A stretch of DNA of 64,000 nt from Alligator mississippiensis (lineage: Eukaryota > Chordata > Crocodylia > Alligatoridae), in assembly GCF_030867095.1 (NCBI RefSeq), contig NC_081824.1, positions 92,435,882 to 92,499,881 of the forward strand. Reading direction: 5' to 3'. Below the pieces are notes generated by a model. The model worked only from the letters and a program-made list of their open reading frames with translations, did no database searches and had not been told where the DNA came from. Both the position numbers and the translations under genes were made by a program. This document shows, in pieces, positions 37,790-49,447 of this stretch. Position 1 is the stretch's first letter. The number at the start of each line of letters is the position of its first letter.

Positions 37790-39530
37790 GCATGAAGAGC
37801 CATGGTCATGGCAGTTTACAACAAGGCACCTGGAGCTGATGGAATTCCCACTGAAATCTTCAAGTAGGGAAAGGAGCTTACATCACAGTTCCACACACTC
37901 ATCTTAAGGGTCTGGAATAAGGAGAAAATCACAGATGACCTCAGAGATGCCATGACTGTGACAATCTTCAAAAAAGGCAACAAGTCTGACTGTGGAAATT
38001 GCAGAGGGATCTGCTGTCCATCACAGAAAAGATCATTGCAAAAACCCTCCTGAGCAGTCTCTTTCCATTTGTTGAAGAGTTGCTCCTGGAAATTCACTGT
38101 GGTTTTAAGGCATCCAGAGGTACAACTGATATGATCTTCACTGCTCACCAGATACAGGAAAAATGTTGGGAACAACAAAAACCTCTCTACATAGGTTTCT
38201 TTGACCTCATGGAAACCTTCAACTATGTCAAATGAGAAGTGCTGTGGAGGATCCTTCTGAAGCATGGATGCCCACCAAAATTCATCATCATTCTTTGACT
38301 GCTCCATAATTGTATGCGAGCAGTGGTTCTCAATAATGGATCTATCCCTTTTGAGGTAAGATGAGAGTTAAGCAAAGCTGCGTCATGGCTCCAACACTCT
38401 TTCGATATTCCTTATGGTGATGCTACATCTGACCACCAACCAGCTTCCATTTGCAATGGAGCTAAACTACAGAACTGTTTAATCTCAGCCAACTCCAAGC
38501 CAAAACCACCACCACCCTGACCTCAGTCATCAAGCTCCACTATGCTGATAATGTTGTAGTATGTGCTCACTCAGAAGCAGACTTTCAGGCAATTGTTGAT
38601 GTCTTTACTGAGGCATACAAGAAAATGGGACTGATACTTAACATTCAGAAGACTAAGGTCCTTTGTCAACAAGCTCTTAATGAGAAGTCCCCAGCTCTGG
38701 TAATTCAGATTCACAGTTAGACTCAGGAGAATGTTGAATATTTCCTGCATCTTGGAAGCCATCTCTCACAGAAGGCTGACATTGATGAAGAAAACCAACA
38801 CTGTCTCAAATGTGCAAGCACAGCCTTCAGACACCTGAGGAAATGGGCTTTTGAAGATTTTGACATTAGATTTGAAACCAAGCTCACGGTTTATTCAGCA
38901 GTCGTGATCTCCATCTTACTGTATGGAGCTGAGATGTGGACAATGTACAGGAGACATCTCAAGCTGCTAGAGAGGTACCATTAACACTGTGTGCAAAAGA
39001 TTCTTTGAATCCAGTGGGAAGACAGATGCACCAGTGCTAGCGTCCTCTCGCAAGCAAACACCATGAGCACTGAGGCAATGATCATCCAACATCAACTTTG
39101 CTGGGCTGGCCACATCATCCAGATGTCTAACTCCAGACTCCCAAAACAGGTTTCGTTCTCCCAACTCAGCCAAGGCATATGTTCAAGAGAAGGGCAGAGA
39201 AAGCACTTTATGGATGTCCCTAAGGCTAAGTTGAAAAAAATGCAACATCAAATTATGGGAGACTAATGTCCAGGACCATCCCAAATGGAGGAAAAGTCTG
39301 CTGCAAGGATCTCAGTACTTTGAAACCTTACAACAACAACAGGAGGCAGAAAAATCGGAATGGCAGAAACAGCATCTCAGACCGAATCAAGAACCCAGGG
39401 CCACCTATGGAAACATGTGTTTGAGCTGTAATAGATTCTGTTTATCCCAGATAGGCCTCATCAGCCATCTTCAGACCCACAGATAGGGCAATCATGGAAG
39501 ACTGTCGTCCTCAACTGCAAGGAATTGCCA
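37790..39530 (+). mobile_element. RTE-like LINE, RT and C-terminal zinc finger, broken
   Basis: A different non-LTR retrotransposon from CR1. It reads in broken frames NKAPGADGIPTEIFK (37820 on), FKKGNKSDCGN, then SITEKIIAKTLLSSL with CGFKASRGTTDMIFTAHQIQEKC (37999-38235) and FFDLMETFNYV (motif A). YADN follows at 38541-38552, then the thumb (NIQKTKVL), SVVISILLYGAEMW and a long C-terminal region. That region includes HQLCWAGHIIQMSNSRLPKQV and ends in a C-x2-C...H-x3-H zinc finger (CLSCNRFCLSQIGLISH, about 39417-39485). The last motif C aspartate is Asn, and stops and frameshifts are many. I place it near the elements often mis-annotated as craniofacial development protein 2-like; the clade name is tentative. 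No endonuclease is preserved. Confidence 0.85.
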
Positions 39531-39996
39531 ATACCATTTCACTTTTTTGAGGAATTCTTAATATGTTTCCTGTCATTAGCTGCTCTATCAGCCACATTAG
39601 ATTATCTATTCAATGGCATGTCTACAAGAAAGAACTTATTTGTTAGGTGTGGATTTTCTTTTAGTATTCACTTTCACATGCCAAAATTTAAGGGCACAAT
39701 GGGACATGAGATGCAACTGAACAGTAAGTGCTTTCATTTCACTTTTTAATTTGCCAGAGACTGTTCAAGCACTCATAATAAAATGCATATAGTAACTTGC
39801 ACAGCAATGCTCCAGTATGAGCAAGAATGATGCTACCCATTTTTATCTATTTTTTCCTGACCAACTTATTAGCACAGTCTACCTATTTGCACAATTTTGT
39901 TGGAAAAAAACTGAATTCAACAGGAATCACTGTGGGTCTGTTGTGAAAACAAGGTATTAAGGGACAGGACCTTTATCTAGAAATCACTCTTCATTA

Positions 39997-40868
39997 AGGT
40001 TAGGTACAGACATTCAAAAAGCTCAAGCCTGAATTGATTCAATCTCTGGAGGTTAGTCTAACCTGCGTAGATGGAACCAATTTGCAAGTGAATAGACATT
40101 CACTTTTGATTCCGGAAATGCAGCCACATGCCTGCAGTGGCTCAGGCTAGAAGCCAGAGGGTGCTAGACCAAGTTTTCAGCTGAAGGGAGACTGAGCCGG
40201 GGGGGGGGGGGGGGGAGGGGGTGGTGGCCAGGGCCGTGCCTGAGGGGATCTTCAGCATGGGACAGAGCCAGCTCTATGCCCGTGCCACTCCCCTCTTCCC
40301 TTCAGGCTACTGGTGTCTGGCTGCTGCGGCTCTAGGTACACAAGCAGAGACTATCGATGCAGGCAGGGTCAGCGCAGGCAATGTGGGAAATAAACCTCCC
40401 CTTCCCCTCAAGCTACCAGCATCTGGCCATACTCCCATTCCTGCTACTGGAGCAGTGAGTGGGGGACAGGGGAGCTGGGGATGCCTGCCACTGCTGCTGC
40501 CCCTTTGCCAGGCAGACCCAGCTGCACTCCAAAGCAGGGTTTCACAGTGATAGTGCTCCGGCTAGGGAGAAGGGTGGGGCCAATCTTGCTTGGCTGGAAC
40601 AGACAGCCCAGCTCAGGGCTGCAGACCATGCTGGGATGCTGGGGGACTCTGATTTAACTTAAACCAGGAAGGGGTCTGGGACAGAAGTTTCATAAACCTG
40701 TTTCACCTCAGTCAGTTAAGTCTGATACTACATTCAACCAGGTTTATCTCAAATCAGTTTCAGTCACTTTGAAACTGGCTTATCTGCATAGAACTTCTGT
40801 TCTGTTACAGGTTTAAACCAGTTTCTGATCACTTAAACCGGTTTATGTGCAACTTCTGTCCCTAGCCT
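39997..40868. repeat. TIR-like GC-rich repeat, copy 2
   Basis: The more complete copy of the family at 29695-30565. Its left end AAGGTTAGGTACAGACATT and inverted right end CTTAGGCTAGGGACAGAAGTT match at about two thirds of positions, with the core TAGGKACAGA conserved. The interior is GC-rich (40190-40650) and includes a run of 17 G. The right part is built from AAACCAGTTT and AAACCGGTTT words. No transposase and no clear target duplication is seen, so the class is open. Positions 39531-39996 before it hold nothing recognised. Confidence 0.65.
40199..40221 (+). repeat. Poly-G run, G-quadruplex candidate
   Basis: Seventeen consecutive G, one A, then five G on the plus strand. It lies inside the TIR-like repeat; the other copy has a shorter G-rich run at about 30161-30175. 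Confidence 0.85.
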
Positions 40869-41403
40869 AAGAGACTGACCAACTTTCAGATCATTCTCCA
40901 CAGCTCTTCTTTGAGAGGTGGCTTCAGTTGTCTGAGGAATTTTTATTTGCCAACTGAGTTAAGTTTCAAAATGCTATCACTTTCCCAAACTTGGGCAACT
41001 TTTTAAGGAAATGGCCAAGTAATTTAACCTTTTGTCAAATTAAAAGCCGTGATCCAAAGTTGGGATGATAGACCTCAAAGTAAAAATCACCAAACTATTT
41101 TAACATGGGCAAAACTATAACTTCTCTCCTGTTTTCAGAATTCGCAATCATTTTGACTGAGGTTTTTCCAAAAAAATTTATCAGCTGTGGAAAATTTTAG
41201 TAAAACAATTAAAGCTAAAGAAAGTTACAAGCAACTGAAATCAGAGTCTTTAAAAGAGAAGATATGTACACACAAGCCCTTCTTATAACAAGTTGTATGC
41301 ACATATCTCTCTCACACATGCAGAAAAGAGAACACACACTTATCCACTCACTTACATACCTGTACATACACTAAAAAAAATTACAATACTACCCCCACCC
41401 TTA

Positions 41404-41416
41404 GCGCACGTGCACG

Positions 41417-41453
<37 letters not shown>
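41404..41453. repeat. (CA)n microsatellite with GCGCACGTGCACG head
   Basis: Fifty bases of unbroken alternating purine-pyrimidine sequence, starting GCGCACGTGCACGCACG and continuing as (CA)n. It is a length-variable microsatellite and a Z-DNA-prone tract. Flanks 40873-41403 and 41454-41700 are plain intron. Confidence 0.92.
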
Positions 41454-41455
<2 letters not shown>

Positions 41456-41718
41456 ATTTTCCCGTCATACTAGGAAATTTTCTGCATGCCTACCTTTGAA
41501 GTACCTTCCTCCATCCAATTGCTGGGTTTTTAGCTTATTTTTGTAAGTTCAAATGCACGGTTATTTCTTGCACAAACTAAAAACCTCTCTATTTCCCTTT
41601 ATATATAATTCAGTTTTTACTAACATACTGGTATATGTACAATCTTGTATTTTATCACTTTGAATACAATTAACATGTTGTTAAACCACTTTGCTTTAAT
41701 GTGAATAAGGGTATAGAC

Positions 41719-41970
41719 CAGTGATTCTCAATCAGGTTGCCTTGAGTTTCTTTCAAGGGTGATGCAGGGCATCATATGTCATACAGCCTTAGCACTGTTA
41801 AGTGTACAAACATAATTCACAAGATAAACCCAAAGATTTCAAAGAGAAATCCACAGTTGTTGTCTTTCTGAGTTCTTTGCAACAACAAAAACATTCTCAA
41901 TTATTTTTCTGTCAGCAAAAAAGGGGTGAAAACTAAAAGCTGCCATTTTCCAAGGGTTCCTTTGAGTCTG
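41719..41970. mobile_element. hAT-type MITE with lost right terminus
   Basis: The left end CAGTGATTCTCAATC starts at 41719. Family blocks (TTAGCACTGTTAAGTG, AATTATTTTTCTGTCAGC) match 13510-13825. The flanks GTATAGAC (41711-41718) and GTACAGAC (41971-41978) match at seven of eight bases, although the usual right terminus GGTTGAGAAACACTG is missing and the element stops at TTTGAGTCTG. Either the terminus was deleted or the octamer match is chance. Positions 41980-42890 after it are plain AT-rich intron. Confidence 0.72.
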
Positions 41971-42889
41971 GTACAGACAAATGTAACAACTGTATCAACA
42001 GCAAATAATTACTGAAATAAGCTCTTATGATATAACATGTTAGATATGCGTGATTTTATAGCAATACCAGGCATGTCAAACCCACTGCAACTTTAATCCT
42101 ATTTCATTCAGAGATAAAGTTACAAGTTGCCTAACTGTTTATATCACTACAGGAACATGCAGAAGTAAGTCTCACAACTGATATGTGCTCCAAAAAGGAG
42201 ACCCTTCTTTCTTTTCGAAGCAGTTAAGTTACTGCTTAATCCATAGCCTGAGAATGTTCATGAGGATGCATTTTTTTCTTCTTTGGGCAGTTAACCAAAG
42301 GTATTACTTAACAGAGTTGCTTAAGGAAAATGCAACTGAAATGTTCCAAATGTTTTTCACCTTCTGTTTTTTAGGGAGATGATTATTTCCACATGTTAAA
42401 AAAGTGTTAGTTAATGTTTAAATGAAATAACATGAATGGCAGGAAAAACGTTCTTGAAATCCAAGTTAATTTGTAAAGTAGTCACACTTCTTAGTTAAAA
42501 AAATCAATCATATTTACCTAATTTTGTAATATACAGCTGCTAAGCAAAATATTTTACAGACTGTAGATGGTTTTAATTCAGCTGAATTACAATTGATGAT
42601 TACTAAATAGCCACGTTATGGAACCTTTTCTATTACCAGAGTATCAGATGTTTTACAAGTGTACATATAGCCAAATACCGCATTTCAGATGAATAATTTA
42701 TAAATGACCTTCTTAGGTATAAGTAGTCCAAAAATAATATATTTAGTGATATTACTTGTTAATCTTTGCAAAGACTCTTATGTAAACTTTCTTTCTGAAG
42801 AGGAGAATAAGAGGGTGAAGAGCAGAATTAGTAGAGAAAGGTAAGATTTAAGGCATGCACAGTGGGAAGAAGCCGGAACATGATTCTCC

Positions 42890-43660
42890 ACTTCTCAACA
42901 CACTAAACCTTCTCCTGGTGACTGAAGCTCCACACTGGTAGGGAAAGTAAGAGTATGGAGCCACTGGTAGGGGGAAGTATACTTTGTGCTCCTACTGCCC
43001 TGATCGCCTCGCAGCAGCTCTATGCTCTGGCTTTCTCTATCAGGACAGAGCTGATACCAGAGCATGCATACACCAGGAAGGGGGTCACATATCAATCTCT
43101 GCACTGGTATACCACCCCCCACCCCCTGCAGCACACCCCAGCCCTAAGGCAGGAATGGAGGGTACAGAGGAAAGCCATAGCTCTCATCAAGCTGAGTGGC
43201 CAGGGGAAACATGGCCAGCTGGTGTGGGGAAATTTCAATTAACCGGTAGTTGTGGTTAATTGAACTTCTCTGAATTTCACCTAGCTCTTAGCAAAAGATT
43301 TAGCCCTCTCCAGGGAAGGCTGAAGGTGCTGGTATTGGTTCATCAGGCAGCTTGGCCAGAAGAACAGGTAAGGGAGGAGAACAGCCCTGTGCCATCCAGC
43401 TGGAATAAAGAGAACTGGCAGTGGCAGGGGGGGGACACAGAGCTACCTGCCTGGCTGTAGGAGCAGGGTGCAGAACACACAATACTGTCTCCAGAAGACT
43501 GCTGCTGCTTCTGGCTGGGCTTGGCTCAGGGTCTCCTTGCAGCACAGCTCTCTCCCCATCTCCCTTCCCAAGGCAGGGACAAAGGATGGGTGTCCTAAGC
43601 ATACCCCTGCTCACCAGCCCTCTAGGATCAAGATGGAGCTGTGCAGGTCAGAGATGGTAG
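42890..43660. repeat. GC-rich stretch with a perfect hairpin, unclassified
   Basis: About 770 bases of GC-richer DNA with overlapping ORFs in several frames on both strands; none looks like a protein family I know. It contains a perfect 10-base inverted repeat TCAATTAACC (43235-43244) and GGTTAATTGA (43254-43263) with a 9-base loop. It may be a non-autonomous repeat; no ends were defined. A second GC-rich patch is at 43975-44130. Confidence 0.35.
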
Positions 43661-44837
43661 TAAGCAGTACCATATGACTGCTCAGAGCATGTGCTAAATT
43701 TTATGCGGCATAACATTCCACAGACTTAGTATGGTCTAACATGTAACAATACCCTGAGAAGCAATTTAGCACCTCCCCACTGTGAGTGTGTGTGAACAAA
43801 CACTCAACATGACTTCCTTTACTTGCACACAGCAGGAATCTGACAGAAGGGGAGGGAATTTGTTTGAAAAACCATGAACAGGACAAGAGGCGTAGAGACG
43901 AAAAACACATATACAAAAGCAACTCATAACATACTCCAGGAGAGCGTAGAGCCCACCACAACTCCTGCCTTACACCCCCCAGTGTTTGGACAGGTCTCCC
44001 ATGCTCTGTGCAGTGGTTTAAGTGGCTCATTTGCCAAGGGTGGGGATGGTGGGGGTAGAGGGGGAGACAGGAACAAGCAGCTGATAATTAGCAGCACAGC
44101 AAAAGGTAGGGGAGGGGGGTGATAGACCCTGCCAGCAGCTCTTCAGCTGCCCTTCCTGGTGTTGAGTATTAACAGAGAAAGTTCCTAGGGTGCATTTATC
44201 TCTTTCCATAGTTTACCATGTGAATGTGAAGCAGGTCACATGGCATAATATTACCTGTTGCTTGATGGAAATGTCTGTTTGGAACCATATAGCTCTAACC
44301 ATAATTAACAATAATATTTGCATGTTAATTCACTTGAATAATTTTACTCTATATGATCACTGTAAAATTAACACAATTAACTTCTTTTGTGCAGGGAATA
44401 TGCACAGGGTGCAGATAGAGAAAACTGATTATGAGGGGGGGAAAAGAAGGTGCCTGTGAAAAAAATTCTCAACATAGTAGCTTTCTGTCAAAAAGGTGAC
44501 AATGCTACTCTGATATATTTATAAGTTAATCATTTAAAAGCTAACAGGAAGACAGTGGCAAACACACGAGTGAAAAAACCAATTGCAAAGCTAGCTACCA
44601 ATAAAATCTGTTTGAAATAACAGTAGCTATATAAAAGAATTGGCACGCCCTCATATAAGTGTGCTGTCAGACAGTATCTATAATAATTTTTAAAAAATCA
44701 ACAAGATCATCAAAAAGCCCTACGATCTTGTTGTAAGCTGATGCATATAGGACGATCAACTGATAGGGTAAAAGCAACCTGCCTCTTTCCTCTGAAATAC
44801 ATAAGCATTTCTTAAAATGCATTGATTTTACCTGGCA

Positions 44838-44925
44838 GACAAGGTTCCTTGGGTGAATTTGTATCTTTTATTAGACCAACCCAAATGGTTGGAGAATAGT
44901 TATTAAGCAAGCTTTTGGGGTTGAT
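44838..44925 (+). repeat. Interspersed repeat, TCTTTTATTRGACCAAC family, copy 2
   Basis: GACAAGGTTCCTTGGGTGAA, then TCTTTTATTAGACCAACC and AAGCAAGCTTTTGGGG. It is a clean copy of the family also at 18495-18605. It lies about 600 bases from the ATG5 exon at 45541. Positions 44131-44837 before it hold no recognised feature. Confidence 0.65.
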
Positions 44926-45493
44926 TTTACCTGCGAGTGCAGTATGCACTCTCACTGGCTCATTAGAAATCAGTATTTCTAAAAGCAGCATTAATATAAA
45001 TTATTGCCTGAAGTTTGACATAAGGCAGAGATATTTTGGAAAAAAATAATTTAATGGCATGGCCACAAGCTAACATGTCTATACATGCCCAAACACACAG
45101 AATTAAGGTTACACCAATAAAGCTAGCATGCCCTGACTCTGCAACCCAAATGACTTTGCAACCCAAATGACATATTTAAACAACTTTCTGGAATGCACTT
45201 TCATAATGCAATTTTTTTCAAGTATTTTTTAAAACGTTTAAAAAACAAAAGAGGTAAGGAAACATTTTCAAAAGTGCTTGAAGTGACTCAAACTCAAGCT
45301 CGAACTCAGCTTTCAGTGAGACATGCTCCTCAACACTTGACCTTTTCTGAAAATGGAACTTAAAACTTTCAATATTGCCAAGTGGCTTAGGAGCTTATCA
45401 CACACATAAAACATCATCAGCCAGACTAAACCTCACATCTTTGGCAGTGCAGCAAGATTTTTGTTGCTTGTCGGACAGGGCTAAAAACACTTA

Positions 45494-45688
<195 letters not shown>

Positions 45689-45884
45689 CTACTAAAGTTT
45701 TATTTGCACCACTTCAGGGAGATTAACATTTGCCATTTTACTAATTTACATTCATGTTCCACCCAACAGACAGCTGAAATTTAGGGCATAGATAGCTGTA
45801 ATTTATGCTGGCTTCATATACTGATGTAAACTATACCAAGATTAGGAACATAAAGAAATGAAGCTAATCCAAGGTATTTTATAT

Positions 45885-46114
45885 CAGGGGTCAGCAACGG
45901 TTTTGGGCAGAGTATCAAAAACACCCTCAACCTTGACTTGTAAGATATTGGTGTGCCAGGGTTGGATGGTGGGGGAAGCCGCAAGGGGCCTGATCCTTGT
46001 TTTGGAAGCGCAGCCCTGGCCCCTTCTCCACTGTCTGCCTGGAGGCACACATGCCAACCAAAATACTTTCCCATGCCATGATCTGGCACCTGTGCCAGGA
46101 GTTGCCTACCGCTG
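45885..46114. mobile_element. hAT-type MITE (CAGGGGTCAGCAAC family)
   Basis: The left end CAGGGGTCAGCAACG and the right end GTTGCCTACCGCTG are imperfect terminal inverted repeats in a 230-bp element. The flanking octamers TTTTATAT and TTTTCAAC match at five of eight bases, so the duplication is doubtful. The inside contains TTGGTGTGCCAGGG, typical text of such MITEs. It lies only about 230 bases upstream of the ATG5 exon. Confidence 0.7.
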
Positions 46115-46534
46115 TTTTCAACATTATGTGGCTATTATGGCACCCTGCCACAGATTACCGACTGTTTTCATTTAGCAACAGGTACCCCAAGATGGATGCA
46201 GATCAAAAAACCTTAAATGAGTGTAATTTCAGTATTAATTCTCTACTAAAATGGGTGAAATTACCTCAGTTTAGAGATCCATCTCATAGCTGCTACTTTT
46301 TTACACTGGTATAATGCTCGTTACATAGGCATAAACAGTTAGTGCGTTTAGGCCCTTATTAGATGTAATAAAATGCTTTGGAGGTGTACAAATGCTATTT
46401 TTTCCCTCCCAAGTTTCCAATCTTACAAGTACAGCAAACTGGACCCAGACTTGAAACTGCAAAACATTTCAGCACATATTTCACTTTTTAAACATCAGCA
46501 AATCTAATTTATTTTAGAAAGTTTCCAACACACA

Positions 46535-49447
46535 CTTGAGTGCTTTGCTGAAACAAACCTGCTCCACCGGGCTTTAAACTAAGCCTGCCGGGGGATGGGG
46601 GGACTACCACCACTGCTGGCCCGCTGAGCAACCCTTGCAAAGCCAGCAGGCCAAGGCACTTAAGGGAGCCTACCCCTGCCCCAGCCCTAGAGTGAGCTGC
46701 GGGCAAAGCAAGGGCCCCCAAGGGGACACTTGACTGCCTGTACACCAATGCCAGGAGCTTGGGGAATAAACAGGAGGAACTTGTCCTCCTGCTCAACACA
46801 AACAATTACAATGTCATAGGGATAACGGAGACCTGGTGGGACTCCACCCATGACTGGACCACGGGTATAAACGGCTATACCCTGTACAGGAAGGACTAAG
46901 TGTACAAAAGGGGCGGAAGTGTAGCTCTCTATATCAAGGACAGCTACGCGTCCCTACAAGCCGACATCAGTGCCCAGGGTGGACGACTAGAGACCCTCTG
47001 GGTTAAAATCTGTGGGGAACATGGCACAGGGAATGCAATGGTGGGAGTCTACTACAGACCTCCCTCCCAGAATCAAGAGAGTGACCAGGAGTTCACCAGG
47101 GAATTGGCTGAGGCTGCATGCTCCCGGTCCGTGGTTGTCATGGGGGACTTCAACTACCCAGACATCTCGTGGGAAGAGCGCTTGGCCAAATCTGAATGAT
47201 GGCAAAGCTTCCTCATGTGCGTGGATGAGCTCTTATCTGACTCAAGAAGTCTACGGGCCAACAAGAGGCAAAGCGCTGCTCAACCTGGTACTGGCAGCCA
47301 GGGACAACCTAATCAACGACCTAACGATTGAAGGGAAGCTGGGTGACAGAGACCACAAGCTGATCACCTTCACCATCCGCTGAAAAGCTGTCAAGTCAGT
47401 CAGCAGTACAGAGGTCCTTGACTTCAGGAGGGCTGACTTTGACAAGCTCAGAATGCTTGTCAGTGAGGCCCCTAAGGGGCCACAACCCCAAGGAGAGGGA
47501 AGTCCAGGAAGAGTGGCTGCTCCTCAAGGGAGCAATCCTAGATGCACAAGCTAAGGTTATTCTATCTCAGAGGAAAGGCAGCAAGAGGGCACAGCAGCCC
47601 CCTTGGCTCAACAAGGTCCTCCTGCATCTAAAAAGATAGACCTACAAAGGATGGAGAATGGGATCCACCTCCAAGGAGGAATATACTACACTGGTCCGGA
47701 CCTCCAGGGAGCAAACCAGGAAAGCCAAGGCTGCAATGGAACTCCAACTGGCTACAAGTATCAAGGACAATAAAAAGTCCTTTTTTAAATATGTGGGGAG
47801 CCAGAGGAAAAGCAAGGGCAACACTGGACCCCTGCTAAACCACAAGGGAGAACTGATGACCGACACCCAGGAAAAAGCCAATTTACTAAATGAGTACTTT
47901 GCATCAGCCTTTCACAAGTCCCATGGGATGCCCCTGCCCATCACGGGACAGGGACACCTAAGTGAGTGTGGTTCCTTGCCCTCCATCAATGCTGACCTCG
48001 TGAAGGAACACCTTGAGAGGCTGGACACCTTCAAGTCAGCCGCCCCTGACAATTTACACCCCAGAGTACTCAAGGAGCTGGCCTGCATCATAGCTCAGCC
48101 CCTGGCACGGATCTTCGAGGGCTCCTGGCACTCTGGTGAAGTGCCTGAAGGTTGGAAGAAGGCCAATGTGGTGCCTATCTTCAAGAAAGAGAGGAAAGTG
48201 GATCCAGCAAACTACAGGCCCATCAGCCTGACCTCTATCCTGGGGAAGGTCTTAGAAAAGATTATCAAAGAGGCCATTCTTAACGGACTCGCTGATGGCA
48301 ACACCCTGAGAGATAGCCAGTATGGGTTTGTTGCGGGTAGGCCGTGCTTGACCAACCTCATTTCCTTTTACGAACAGGTGACCTATCACCTGGACAAGGG
48401 GAAAGAGATTGATGTCATATATCTTGACTTCAAAAAAGTCTTCGATCTGGTATCCCATGATCACCTTTTGGCAAAACTGGCCAACTGCAGCCTTGGGTCC
48501 ACCATGATTCGCCGGCTGGGGAATTGGCTCCGTGGTCAGACCCAGAGGGTGGTGGCTGATGGAAGTAAATCGTCATGGTGCCCTGTGACCAGTGGAGTCC
48601 TTCAAGGCTCTGTCCTTGGACCTGTATTGTTCAACATCTTCATTAATGATGTGGACATTGGAGTCAGAAGCGGACTGGCCAAGTTCGCCGATGATACCAA
48701 ACTTTGGCATAAAGCATCCACACCTGAGGATAGGGGAGTAATCCAGGCTGACCTGGACAGGCTCAGGAAATGGGCAGACAAGAACTTGATGGCATTTAAC
48801 ACTGAAAAATGCAAGGTTCTCCACCTTGGGAGGAAAAGCCTGCAGCATGTCTCTCGGCTCGGCAGTGCTACGCTGACTAGCACTACGGATGAGAGGGATT
48901 TGGGGGTCAGGATTGACCACAAGATGAACATGAGCCTGCAGTGCGATGCTGCAGCTAGTAAAATGAGCAAAACCCTGGTTTGCATCCATAGATGCTTCTC
49001 AAGCAAATCCCGGTACGTCATTCTTGGACCTTACAATGACAGGCTGAGAGCTATAGGACTCTTCAGCTTGGAAAAGCACAGGCTCAGGGGCGATCTGATG
49101 GCCACCTATAAGTTTATAAGGGGTATTCACCAGGATCTGGGGGAAGGTTTGTTCACCATAGCGCCCCAAGGGATAACAAGGTCGAACAGTTATAAACTTC
49201 TGCAACACCGTTTCAGGCTGGACATAAGGAAGAACTTCTTTACTGTCCAAGCCCCCAAGGTCTGGAATGGCCTGCCGCCAGAGGTGGTTCAAGCATCTAC
49301 TTTGAACGCCTTCAAGAGAAACCTGGAAGTTTTTCTTGCTGGGATCCTATGACCCCAGCTGACTTTCTGCCCCTGGGGCAGGGGGCTGGACTCGATGATC
49401 TTCCGAGATCCCTTCCAGCCCTAAAGTCTATGAAATCTATGAAACTA
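46535..49447 (+). mobile_element. CR1 LINE, best-preserved copy (2.9 kb)
   Basis: It starts in the ORF1-ORF2 junction region (GGGCTTTAAACTAAGCC near 46570), covers ORF2 and ends with GGGGGCTGGACTCGATGATC and the tail GTCTATGAAATCTATGAAAC. ORF1 is missing, so it is 5'-truncated. It is antisense to ATG5 and lies about 0.9 kb upstream of the ATG5 exon at 45541-45658. The 3' end is shared with the copy at 20962-21399. Confidence 0.94.
46726..49352 (+). pseudogene. CR1 ORF2, endonuclease broken but RT frame open for 564 codons
   Basis: ORF2 starts as LDCLYTNARSLGNKQEEL (46726), with GITETWWDSTHDW. A TAA follows at 46897, and a second frame (46900-47199) carries GGSVALYIKDSY, VYYRPPSQ and VVVMGDFNYPDISWEE; a frameshift follows. 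From 47658 to 49352 one frame stays open. It holds KDNKKSFFKY, FKKERKVDPANYRPISLTSILGKVLEKII, YLDFKKVFDLVSH (motif A Asp at residue 257), [19 protein letters not shown] and FADDTKLW (residues 343-350, both catalytic Asp intact). At residue 457 it joins YVILG directly to PYNDRL, an in-frame loss of about 50 residues including the LVRPHLEYC block. The ending WNGLPPEVVQ...FKRNLEVFLAGIL is normal. RT core motifs survive, but the endonuclease is dead. Confidence 0.93.

Noticed and set aside
41404..41453. CRISPR-like or other spaced repeat array
   Set aside because: It is a plain (CA)n microsatellite; there is no repeat-spacer structure anywhere and the genome is vertebrate.
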